Part shown: one piece after another, positions 1 through 7,981 of the stretch
Layout: each line of letters begins with the position of its first letter
Numbering within the stretch: position 1 is the stretch's first letter
IMG/VR virus record: IMGVR_UViG_3300034104_000607
Coordinates: 1 to 33,912 of that record
DNA: 33,912 bases
From: a virus
Reading direction: 5' to 3' (one strand)
Notes under the pieces: model-generated
What the model saw: the letters and a program-made list of their open reading frames with translations, nothing else
What the model was told of the DNA's origin: nothing
Databases searched by the model: none
Translations under genes and position numbers: made by a program

Positions 1-127
1 CTTCATTGAGTATTCCGATCATTGGAACAGGGTCTCCAGAAGGCGCAGTAACAGCTAGACAATACAGTTTATACATTGATTCTACGGGTCTGGCTGGGTC
101 TATTGAGTACAGGAAGATGCTTCCTGA
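1..127. repeat. Terminal direct repeat (copy 1) of the circular genome
   Basis: These bases are identical to 33786-33912. A 127-bp perfect end overlap is what a de Bruijn assembler leaves when it closes a circular contig at k=127, so it is more likely an assembly overlap than a biological terminal repeat. It shows that the sequence is a complete circular or circularly permuted unit of 33,785 bp. The repeat lies inside a small gene that reads continuously through the join. Confidence 0.95.
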
Positions 128-167
128 TATTGGCGGAGATGTAACACAAGGATGGAAATTAGTGTAA
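1..167 (+). CDS. Small tail/head-completion region protein, 3' part (gene crosses the contig join)
   Basis: This is the C-terminal part of an 84-residue protein that starts at 33698 and passes through the circular join. The frame is open from base 3 to the TAA at 165-167. The whole protein starts MTGPRLNAANAIVEANG and ends near GGDVTQGWKLV. It sits between the gp10-like DNA stabilisation protein and the gp14-like gene, a slot where P22 carries its tail needle gene, but it is far too short and lacks a coiled coil, so it is not a P22-type needle. Family not recognised. The downstream gene starts inside it at 152. Confidence 0.8.
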   Translation, partial: SLSIPIIGTGSPEGAVTARQYSLYIDSTGLAGSIEYRKMLPDIGGDVTQGWKLV

Positions 168-517
168 GAGCGTGTGATGACGTTGAGGCTTTGGAGTATC
201 TCCGCGACCCGTCTGTCATCAAGTTACTAAGTGTAGACCCGCAAGGTTTAAGCTCGGACTGGATCACGCTTGTCATGGATGAAAAACTTCTGGTGGTAGC
301 AAAGCCAGAAGGCACCGAGTTAGAGATTCATGTAGCGTGTAAGTTCCGGGATCGTGGCGAAGTCCGCGAAACAATGAAACAAACGCTTGAATGGTTACAC
401 GGTCAGGGCTTTTCAAAGGTGTGGACTACTGCACCCGATGAGAGAAAAGCTCTTGGAAAAATGTTAGAATTTCTGCAATTCCGCAAGGTCGGAGAGAGGT
501 GGGAACATGGGTATTGA
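152..517 (+). CDS. P22 gp14-like head-completion protein, GNAT-like fold (DUF2824 type)
   Basis: The 121-residue product looks like a small acetyltransferase-fold protein. It has an alternating strand-helix pattern, a central strand (about residues 50-62, ELEIHVACKF) followed by a basic RDRGEVRETMKQ helix, and a C-terminal LEFLQFRKVGERWEHG segment typical of GNAT ends. P22 gp14, a head assembly protein placed just before the ejection genes, belongs to a comparable small family (DUF2824), and gene order here matches. The start overlaps the previous stop and the end overlaps the next start at 507. Whether it acetylates anything is not shown; a structural or assembly role is inferred from position. 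Confidence 0.6.
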   Translation: MEISVRACDDVEALEYLRDPSVIKLLSVDPQGLSSDWITLVMDEKLLVVAKPEGTELEIHVACKFRDRGEVRETMKQTLEWLHGQGFSKVWTTAPDERKALGKMLEFLQFRKVGERWEHGY

Positions 518-989
518 AGCTGCAATTTTGGCTGGTGCGGCATCATTGGCAGGTAGCGCAATGGATAGACGCGCTCAGGGTAAAGCGGTAAACAAGGCTA
601 ACGAAGCTGCTGCGGCTCGAACTGGTGCCGGTCTTGGGGCGCTTCGTCCTGCTTTTGAAGCGTCACAGAATGTACGCCGTGAAGCTCTTGGCATGGGTTC
701 CCAGATGCGTCAGCAGGGAATGCAGCAAGGTCTTGGCATGATTGGTCAGATGTACGGGCCGACTGCCGATCTGATGCAGCAGGGTAATCTCTCAGCCCAG
801 AGGATGATGCTTGCAGGTCTCCCGATGCAGAGGGCTGCAATTCTCGGTGGCAATATTGATTACAGTCAACTTCAACCCCAGACCATGAACTACGACCCTA
901 ATATGCTTGCTGGTATATTCGGACAGGCTCAGTTGCCACAAGGTGATGTAACCTACGCTCCCTTCCCGACTGCTCAGGCGATGAGGTAA
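507..989 (+). CDS. DNA ejection protein, gp7-like
   Basis: The 160-residue protein starts with a hydrophobic Ala/Gly segment (IEAAILAGAASLAGSA, residues 3-18), followed by a basic, Ala-rich helix and a Gln/Met-rich region (about residues 60-95). This composition and the position as first of four successive virion-type genes before the tail fibres match gp7 of P22-like phages, which is released through the tail with the DNA. Its start overlaps the gp14-like stop by 11 nt. The exact family is not certain because such proteins diverge rapidly; the assignment rests on order and composition. Confidence 0.6.
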   Translation: MGIEAAILAGAASLAGSAMDRRAQGKAVNKANEAAAARTGAGLGALRPAFEASQNVRREALGMGSQMRQQGMQQGLGMIGQMYGPTADLMQQGNLSAQRMMLAGLPMQRAAILGGNIDYSQLQPQTMNYDPNMLAGIFGQAQLPQGDVTYAPFPTAQAMR

Positions 990-993
990 TCAC

Positions 994-2934
994 ATGGCTG
1001 TTATGAATCAGCAGCAGGAGAAGATCGTCCGGGGCTGGGCCGCTGCCAACGGATTGAATCCCGGTATTCAGGTTCAGGAAGCTGAGAAGCTGTTGCAGTC
1101 CGGGGCTTATTCTACGTTTGATGCACTTGCTCAAGCTGCAAGCATGAAGCGCACCGATGAATTGCGTCAGGCTCCAGTCTCTACCCAGCAAGCTACTGAC
1201 TTCACTGCCCAGCCTATTGATAACCAGATGACCCAGATACGGGGATGGTTCTCTCAGAATCCAAACGCAAGTCAGGCTCAGATTCAAAACGCAATGGATC
1301 AATATGGGGTGTCTCCCACAACGGTTGCTCTGGCGATGGGTAACACTCGACTCCCTAATGCGCCTGCTGCTATTCAGGTTGCTCAGTATCAAAATATCAC
1401 TGGTAATCGGTCTGACATTAACGATATCAACCGGGCGATTGTAGCTAGGAATCTGGGTGTATCGGCAGAGGAATTGTCTGCTCTCGGCGGAATGACTCTC
1501 CCCCAAGCTCAGGGTCTCACAGGACGAGCATCAGAGCAGAATCCCTTGGGTGGGCAAGTAAGCACCGATCAGATCAGGGCGTTTATTGCAACTAATCCTA
1601 ATGTGTCCGACCAACAAATTGCAGGCATGATGTCAGAGTATGGCGTTACGCCTATTCAGCTTTCACAGGCTACTGGAGTTGATGTAGGGGTAATCAATCA
1701 ACAGTTAGGTGATGCGGTACGCTCAGGAGCTGAGAATATCCCGACGGGTCTGGCTGGGTTTGAGCAGGCTCTTACGTCTGGACTAGCAACTGCAACGGGA
1801 ACGCTTCAAGGCGCTGAGACCGCTGCAAGGGCTGATCTCACTCCAGCAATGGAAGAAGTGGCTCGACTCTATGGATTGAATGTCGATGACCTTAGATCGG
1901 CTGGGCAGGTAGCTCGTGGCGATATAGAGCGCACCTACGGGCAGGCTGGAGGTTTGTTCACCCCCTACCAGCAGGCTGGCACAACGGCTCTCCAGCAGCA
2001 ACTGGCGCTGTCTGGTGCGCTCGGTCAAGATGCCTTCAATGCAGCGTATCAGGAAAGCCCCTATATAAACTTTCTCCGTGAACAGGGTGAAAGGTCTACT
2101 CTGTCTGGTGCTGCTGCAACTGGTGGTCTGGGTGGTGGTCGGGTACAGCAGGAACTTGTCCGCTTCGGTCAGGGTCTGGCTGGTCAGGGACTACAACAGC
2201 AGATTCAGAATCTGTCTGGATTGTCTGGACAGGGTATGCAGGCTGCTGGTGCTGGTGCTGACATCTTCACTGGCATGGGTACGAATCTTGCCAACTTGGG
2301 TACGGGTACTGCTCAGAACATTGCAGGCCAGCGTCAGGGACTTGCAGGCGAGAGAAGCGCATACGGTGTAAATCTGGCTAATCTTGCCAGTTCCACTGGT
2401 AGCAACATTGCTAACCTTCAAGCACAGGCTGCGCAGAATACAGCCAACCAAAGAGCAAGGGCTGGCGAGTTGCTGGCGGCTCAGATTAGCGGGACAACAA
2501 CAAACCTTGCCGATCTTGCAAACGCTCAGGGAGCTAACCTGTCTAACCTTTTCCGAGATTTTGGCAGCACAGGTCTGAACCTTTCGCAAAGCGCCATCAA
2601 CCAGCAGATCGCAGCACAACAGCAGGCCGCACAGGATGAGGCTGGAGCGCAGCAGAACTATGGTATCAACACGGCAGCAGCTTTGAGTGGTCAGCCTTTC
2701 ATGCAGCAGCAGCCGTTTAGCTATGGTCAGGCATTTGGCAATGCTGCTCAAGCTGCTGCGCTGGGTTATGATCTTGGTGGTGGGAAAGGTACTGCTCCGT
2801 CCGGTATGTCTAAGACTGCGCCTGTTGACCCATATGCTTTCATGCAAGGTCGAGGCCCGACAATGCAGCCGCAACAAAATAACTTCCTGTACAACGCAAT
2901 AATGTCTCGGAATTTGACGGGAGGTTCAAACTAA
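994..2934 (+). CDS. DNA ejection / internal virion protein, gp20-like, with two sets of internal repeats
   Basis: The 646-residue protein is rich in Gln, Ala, Asn and Gly and has almost no cysteine, as usual for P22 gp20-like proteins that leave the capsid and help the DNA cross the envelope. The N-terminal third carries three copies of a helical module of about 40 residues (roughly 80-118, 127-166 and 191-230), with shared pattern I-R-x5-NPN-x-S-x2-QI, then YGV-x-P. Residues about 420-545 contain a second repeat type built on NLANL/NIANL/NLADL/NLSNL spaced through Gln/Ala-rich helices, likely a long amphipathic bundle. It starts 5 nt after the gp7-like stop and overlaps the next gene by 1 nt. 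Confidence 0.65.
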   Translation: MAVMNQQQEKIVRGWAAANGLNPGIQVQEAEKLLQSGAYSTFDALAQAASMKRTDELRQAPVSTQQATDFTAQPIDNQMTQIRGWFSQNPNASQAQIQNAMDQYGVSPTTVALAMGNTRLPNAPAAIQVAQYQNITGNRSDINDINRAIVARNLGVSAEELSALGGMTLPQAQGLTGRASEQNPLGGQVSTDQIRAFIATNPNVSDQQIAGMMSEYGVTPIQLSQATGVDVGVINQQLGDAVRSGAENIPTGLAGFEQALTSGLATATGTLQGAETAARADLTPAMEEVARLYGLNVDDLRSAGQVARGDIERTYGQAGGLFTPYQQAGTTALQQQLALSGALGQDAFNAAYQESPYINFLREQGERSTLSGAAATGGLGGGRVQQELVRFGQGLAGQGLQQQIQNLSGLSGQGMQAAGAGADIFTGMGTNLANLGTGTAQNIAGQRQGLAGERSAYGVNLANLASSTGSNIANLQAQAAQNTANQRARAGELLAAQISGTTTNLADLANAQGANLSNLFRDFGSTGLNLSQSAINQQIAAQQQAAQDEAGAQQNYGINTAAALSGQPFMQQQPFSYGQAFGNAAQAAALGYDLGGGKGTAPSGMSKTAPVDPYAFMQGRGPTMQPQQNNFLYNAIMSRNLTGGSN

Positions 2935-4208
2935 TGGCTCAAGATATCGGTTTACTTCTTCGCGGTCTCGGTGCCGCAGTCTCGAATCAGGTTCCTCAGT
3001 TCCGTCAGCAGATGGCACAGGAACAAGAAGCTCAGATGCGCCAGCAGGAGTTCCAAGCGCAGCAACAGCAGCGTATGCGTCAGGGTGAGATGCAGAACAT
3101 GGAGATGATGCAGGCTCGCCAACAGGCTACGTTCCAAGATGCTGAAGCGGCTATTCGTCTGGCTGCTGCTGGAAACTATGAAGCCATCATTGCGCTTGGT
3201 GAAGATCGGATGCGGCTGGATGAGAGACTTGGTGGCCCGCTGAAAGGCGACACTACACCAATGCTGGTTAACATGGCTCGCAGGGCTGCTATGGGAGATA
3301 CCCAAGCTGCAAACCAGCTGAACCTTCAGTTGCTTGGTACTGTTGAGCAAGGCAGATCGCGTGGTGTATTGCAGATGCCGGAGTCTAAAAAACCAATTGA
3401 GGTTGGCGGGAGGCTTCTCGATCCGGACACATATAGTGTTTTGTATGAGCCGCCAGCCGGATCGCAAACCGATGAATACAGTCCCGGCATTACAAGATAC
3501 AGGAATGGCGTTGCTGTTCAGTACAGCAGGCAAGGCAATGTAAGAGTTGTGGATGAGAAAGGGCAGGCGGTAATGGGTCAAGCTGCTCAAGATGCTATTC
3601 AGAGAGGCATTGATTCGGGCGTGACTGAAGCTGGTCAAGTTGCCATTTCGCAGGCGCAAGGGAAGGGGTCAACTGATCGGGCGCAAGGCATTATCAACGT
3701 TGGCGTGGATGCTATTGGTCAATTTCCTGTTCTTACTAGATCGCTTGATCTGCTAGATGAAATTCAAACAGGTGGATATGCAGGGGTTGCCACAAGAGCC
3801 AAGGCAATGTTTGGTGTTGAAAGTGCTGACGAGGGCGAATTGGCATACAACCTTGCTATCAATGTACTCCAGCAACTTAAGCCAATTTTCGGCGCTGCTT
3901 TCACTGCTTCAGAGGGGGAGAGGCTGCAAAGGATTGAAGCATCTCTTGGAAGGAACACCGGCACAAACAAACGCCTATTGAAGCAAGCACTTGATCTCTC
4001 AAGAACTAGCGCAGAAAAAGCATTAGACAGAGCAAGAGAGCTTGAAGACCAAGCTACGGTTCGAGAACTCGAAAACGCACTAACATTCCTTGATGAATGG
4101 GATGTTGACTTAAATGTTCCGGAAGACTGGATATCTGGTGGCGGCACTGTTGAATCATGGAGCCGTCAGCCAAATGAGATCAAGCGAGAATTTATAAGGG
4201 CGCAATAA
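2934..4208 (+). CDS. DNA ejection / internal virion protein, third of the set
   Basis: The 424-residue product has a Gln/Met-rich coiled coil near the N-terminus (about residues 20-65), a middle region with a beta-like domain (around 150-200, ending in VDEKGQAVMG), and a C-terminal helical part with LLDEIQTGGYAG and a charged helix rich in ARELEDQATV. The TAATG overlap with the preceding gene and the strong GGGAGG ribosome binding site support the start. Position among four ejection-type genes suggests it is packaged in the capsid and ejected. P22 has only three such proteins, so this may be an additional component. No enzyme motif seen. Confidence 0.55.
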   Translation: MAQDIGLLLRGLGAAVSNQVPQFRQQMAQEQEAQMRQQEFQAQQQQRMRQGEMQNMEMMQARQQATFQDAEAAIRLAAAGNYEAIIALGEDRMRLDERLGGPLKGDTTPMLVNMARRAAMGDTQAANQLNLQLLGTVEQGRSRGVLQMPESKKPIEVGGRLLDPDTYSVLYEPPAGSQTDEYSPGITRYRNGVAVQYSRQGNVRVVDEKGQAVMGQAAQDAIQRGIDSGVTEAGQVAISQAQGKGSTDRAQGIINVGVDAIGQFPVLTRSLDLLDEIQTGGYAGVATRAKAMFGVESADEGELAYNLAINVLQQLKPIFGAAFTASEGERLQRIEASLGRNTGTNKRLLKQALDLSRTSAEKALDRARELEDQATVRELENALTFLDEWDVDLNVPEDWISGGGTVESWSRQPNEIKREFIRAQ

Positions 4209-6301
4209 TGGCTAGGACAAAAGAGCAAATCCTTCAAGAAGCTATGTCGGGTCAGGTTTCCATGCAAGCGGCAGTGCCTGCTGCAAGCCCAATCTCACCA
4301 CAATCAACAGTCCCTATTGTTGGCGGCAGAAGCAGAAGGCAGGAAATTTTGAGCCAAGCACAAGCTCAAATGTCTCCGGGCGAAAGGTATCAGCAAGCAA
4401 TCCAGCAAGACCCTATTGCCAGAACTTTATACAGCATACCGGGAACACGCCCGTTGATGGAGTTTGCAAACGCTGCTGGAAGGTCTGCTGCTGATGTGGT
4501 GGATTTCTTTGGGCCTGATTTTATCAACAGCATTTTACAAGTGTCTGGTGTTGATGCCCGTATGCCAACACTAAGAGGATCTCTTGAGTCTGTTGGTGCA
4601 TTGGCTCCTAGTGGCGCATATATGCAGCCGGGTCTAGCTCAGGAAGTTGTGTCAGGCGCTGGTTCTGCGATTCCTATGGCTATGGGTGGTCAGGCGTTAA
4701 TAAGGGAGGGGGTTAGGCGGGTTCCTCAGTTACCGGGATTTCAAAGCACAGGCAGGCGTGTTGCTGAGACTATGGCAAGAACTACTCCTGCACAGGAGGC
4801 TACTGCTGCCACGGGAGCTGTTATAGGCGGTGAACTTGGCGAGGAAACCGGAATTCCGGGCGCTGGCTTTGTTGGGTCTTTGGTTGGAGGCGTGGGCGCA
4901 ATTCCGGCAATTCAAGGAATTGATAGGGCTATGACTGACACAAAAGACTTTCAGTCTATGGCTGGGAACCTTTCAAGGCTTAGGACGGACATTGCTGGAG
5001 AAATGCTGGCGAAGTCTCTGCGGGCTTCCGGAATGTCAGTTGATGACGCTATGGCTCAATACAGGGCACTTGGCCCTAATGCACTCCCTGCTGATATTGA
5101 TGACTCATTCCGTCAAGTGTTGCGAGCAGCAATGAATGTAGACGAAGGCATATCGGGTCAGGCAAGGCGCTCGGTATCTGGTAGGCAACAGGGCGCGGGA
5201 CAGCGCATATCGAAGTCATTGGATATTATCAGCACCGACAATATCAACGATTACATGGATCAACTTGATACAACGCTAGGGCCGCAGGTTAAAGCATTGT
5301 ATGACGCAGCAGCAGCGCAGCCTGTTAGGTTGTCTGGAAGGCTCAGAACTCTCATGGAGGGGACTAGCTCTCTTGGAAGGGCGACAACAGAGGCTCAGGC
5401 GCGCCTTGCTGACCGCAGGGCTGCTGGGGATAAGGTAAGCCATTTTGATCTAGTAGATGAGACCAAACGGGTGCTAGATGACAACATTGCAACTGCTTTG
5501 AATTCTGGCAGAAGGAATGAAGCAAGAACTTTAATTAGGCTCAAGAATGAACTTGTGGCAGAGGCTGATGCGCAGATACCTGAATACCGGCAAGCTAGGA
5601 GCCTATATGCGGGCAAGGCTGCTATTGAGGATGCCGCAAAGCTAGGGTCTACAATATTCAAGATTGACGCTAGGGAGTTGCGCAATCTTGCATCCTCAAT
5701 GACTGGGCAAGAACGCAATGCTTATATCTTGGCGGCAAAGGATGCCATCATAGATCAGATTGACCGCACTGGAATGAACCGTAATCAGGTTCAAGCATTG
5801 TTTGGTAAAAATGGCGATGCAATGAAATTGGCTACGCTCTTTGATGATAGACAATCAATGCGACAATTTATGGATGCCTTAAAGAGGGAGTCAGACTTTG
5901 CAATCACACGCAACGCCGTTCTGGGCAACTCAACAACAACGCAACAATTGAATCGCATCCGCGAATCTCTCTCTCCTGCTGGCGGGTATAAGCAGGTCAT
6001 AAGTCAGGCCGCCTCACTGCTAACAAGCAATCCTGCTTCAATCGGGCGCGAAGTTGCTGGTATTATGGACAACATAAGCGCAGAGAAGGGCAGCGACCTT
6101 TATTTTAAAGGCCTGATTCAGGCCGGTGATATATTGCTGACGGCTGGCATGAACCCGCGAGAGTTGGATAACATTTTGCGTTCTGGAAGTGTTGATAGGT
6201 TGACCACGGAATTGCGCAGAATTGCAGAGCCTAATTATTCACGCAGAGCAGCAGCGGCGGCAGGTATGGCTGCGCAGCAAGTAACAACCCAAGAGGAATA
6301 A
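4208..6301 (+). CDS. DNA ejection / internal virion protein, gp16-like
   Basis: The 697-residue protein is the last and largest ejection-type protein before the tail fibres, the place of gp16 in P22 (609 aa). Residues about 155-240 form a glycine-rich, weakly hydrophobic stretch (for example GFVGSLVGGVGAIPAIQG) that could act on membranes. The rest is mostly alpha-helical with charged helices, including a segment with LYDAAAAQPV and a later region with YRQARSLYAGKAAIEDA that resembles helical segments in other phage virion proteins. No peptidoglycan hydrolase motif is visible. It begins 1 nt inside the previous gene and ends 4 nt before the fibre gene. Confidence 0.6.
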   Translation: MARTKEQILQEAMSGQVSMQAAVPAASPISPQSTVPIVGGRSRRQEILSQAQAQMSPGERYQQAIQQDPIARTLYSIPGTRPLMEFANAAGRSAADVVDFFGPDFINSILQVSGVDARMPTLRGSLESVGALAPSGAYMQPGLAQEVVSGAGSAIPMAMGGQALIREGVRRVPQLPGFQSTGRRVAETMARTTPAQEATAATGAVIGGELGEETGIPGAGFVGSLVGGVGAIPAIQGIDRAMTDTKDFQSMAGNLSRLRTDIAGEMLAKSLRASGMSVDDAMAQYRALGPNALPADIDDSFRQVLRAAMNVDEGISGQARRSVSGRQQGAGQRISKSLDIISTDNINDYMDQLDTTLGPQVKALYDAAAAQPVRLSGRLRTLMEGTSSLGRATTEAQARLADRRAAGDKVSHFDLVDETKRVLDDNIATALNSGRRNEARTLIRLKNELVAEADAQIPEYRQARSLYAGKAAIEDAAKLGSTIFKIDARELRNLASSMTGQERNAYILAAKDAIIDQIDRTGMNRNQVQALFGKNGDAMKLATLFDDRQSMRQFMDALKRESDFAITRNAVLGNSTTTQQLNRIRESLSPAGGYKQVISQAASLLTSNPASIGREVAGIMDNISAEKGSDLYFKGLIQAGDILLTAGMNPRELDNILRSGSVDRLTTELRRIAEPNYSRRAAAAAGMAAQQVTTQEE

Positions 6302-6304
6302 GCA

Positions 6305-7981
6305 ATGGCGAGGTTCGGTTCGCTGGATACACAATACTTTGACGATGCGGGAGATCCGCTTGTCAGTGGCAAGGTCTACTTTTACGAGACGGGAACCACG
6401 ACTCCGAAAGCTACCTATGCCGACATCAACTACAACATTCCGAATGCCAACCCGGTAATACTCACTGCTGCTGGCCGTCAGCCCAACATCTTCTTCGATG
6501 GTGTAGCTAAAGCTATTCTCACGAAGTCAGACAACACTCAGGTGCTTGTAAGAGATCCGGTGGGTGATACTGCTTCGACATTCGGTAACGCTTGGATCGC
6601 ATCTAAAGACTACAACGCAAACGATGTTGTTCAGGGTTCGGATGGTAACTTCTATGTATCGCTGATTAACGGTAACGTTAATAACAATCCCGTTACTACT
6701 TCTGGTTCGTGGACGTTCCTCTACTCCGTAGAGTGGAATGCCGGGACTACTTATAAACTTGGCTCGGTAGTAACTTACGAGACCATTGTTTACCAGTCCC
6801 TTCAGAACGCTAACTTAAACCAGAACCCGTCCACGATAACGGCTTACTGGGTTCCGATTCAGTTAGTGTGGATGTCAACGTCTACCTATGCGCTCAACGC
6901 TAACGTAGTTGGAACTGACGGCGTTTTGTATACGTCAATCCAAGCGGCTAACATTGGTAACATTCCTGCTAGTTCACCATCGTGGTGGGTGGGTACGTCT
7001 GCTGCTGCTGCTGCTTCTGCGATTGCTGCGGCTTCATCGGCTAGTGCCGCATCTACGTCTGCGACCAACGCTGCGGCTTCTGCATCTACTGCTACGACTC
7101 AGGCAAGCAACGCTGCTACATCAGCAAGCAATGCTTCAACGTCTGCCACCAATGCTTCCAATAGCGCGTCTGCTGCGTCTACGAGCGCAACTAATGCTGC
7201 TAACTCGGCTACTGCTGCGGCCACCAGTGCAAGCAATGCTGCGGCTAGTTATGACTTGTTTGATGACAGGTATCTGGGTGCTAAGGCATCCGACCCTACT
7301 GTCGACAATGACGGGAATCCACTTGTCACTGGTGCGATGTATTTCAACACCACCACCACTACGACTAGGATTTACAACGGTTCTGGCTGGCAGGATTCAG
7401 CGGCGATTGCGACCATTATTAACCTTGCGACTCAGGTCACGGGCACTCTTGCTACTGCCAACGGCGGTACAGGCATAACCTCGTTAGGCGCTAACGTAGC
7501 TACATTCCTCGGAACGCCGTCAAGCGCAAACCTTGCTTCTGCGGTGACAGATGAAACTGGCTCCGGTGCGTTGGTGTTTGGCACATCGCCTACTCTGGTA
7601 ACTCCTGCGCTTGGCACTCCTGCTTCGGGCAACCTCTCCAACACAACAGCAGACGGCACAAATGCCGTAGGCTTCAAGAACGTCCCAGCAGTCGGAACTA
7701 AGACATCCAGCTATACACTAGCAGTAGGTGATATAGGAAAGTACGTCCAGCTCGGCGCAAGTGGTGCTATCGTTATCCCAGACGCGACCTTTTCTGAGGG
7801 CAACGCGATTACCCTGTTCAACAACACAGCATCTACTGCGACCATCACTTGCAGTATAACTACAGCCTACATCGCAGGCACTTTCACTGACAAAGCTACC
7901 ATGACCCTTGCTGCTGCGGGTGTTGCTACCATCCTGTTTATATCTGGAACCGTGTGTGTCGTTGCGGGGAATGTGACCTAA
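6305..7981 (+). CDS. Tail fibre protein with carbohydrate-binding-like modules and a long Ala/Ser/Thr stalk
   Basis: The 558-residue protein begins with a conserved fibre adaptor (MARFGSLDTQYFDDAG, residues about 1-90) that attaches to the virion. Residues about 95-230 hold three similar small beta modules built on W-x-Y-NxNDVV-x-DG-x-FY and related patterns, resembling CBM5/12-type modules. Residues about 230-315 are almost only Ala, Ser, Thr and Asn and probably form a trimeric stalk. A beta domain with VTGTLATANGGTGITS and a compact C-terminal domain, probably the tip, follow. GAGGAA lies upstream of the start. It overlaps the second fibre gene by 1 nt, so both are translated together. Confidence 0.8.
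   Translation: MARFGSLDTQYFDDAGDPLVSGKVYFYETGTTTPKATYADINYNIPNANPVILTAAGRQPNIFFDGVAKAILTKSDNTQVLVRDPVGDTASTFGNAWIASKDYNANDVVQGSDGNFYVSLINGNVNNNPVTTSGSWTFLYSVEWNAGTTYKLGSVVTYETIVYQSLQNANLNQNPSTITAYWVPIQLVWMSTSTYALNANVVGTDGVLYTSIQAANIGNIPASSPSWWVGTSAAAAASAIAAASSASAASTSATNAAASASTATTQASNAATSASNASTSATNASNSASAASTSATNAANSATAAATSASNAAASYDLFDDRYLGAKASDPTVDNDGNPLVTGAMYFNTTTTTTRIYNGSGWQDSAAIATIINLATQVTGTLATANGGTGITSLGANVATFLGTPSSANLASAVTDETGSGALVFGTSPTLVTPALGTPASGNLSNTTADGTNAVGFKNVPAVGTKTSSYTLAVGDIGKYVQLGASGAIVIPDATFSEGNAITLFNNTASTATITCSITTAYIAGTFTDKATMTLAAAGVATILFISGTVCVVAGNVT

Noticed and set aside
1-127. Interpretation as a biological direct terminal repeat
   Set aside because: 127 bp is a typical largest assembler k-mer, the boundary falls in the middle of a gene, and the P22-like packaging genes predict circular permutation.
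2191-2877. Minus-strand frame opposite the gp20-like repeat region
   Set aside because: Shadow of Gln/Ala-rich repeats; no start signal and no operon partner. All convincing genes are on the + strand.
6909-7478. Leu/Arg-rich 189-codon frame inside the tail fibre gene
   Set aside because: It is an out-of-frame reading of the Ala/Ser/Thr-rich repeat stalk (GCT/TCT runs become CTG/CTT). Composition is impossible for a normal protein and no ribosome binding site is seen.
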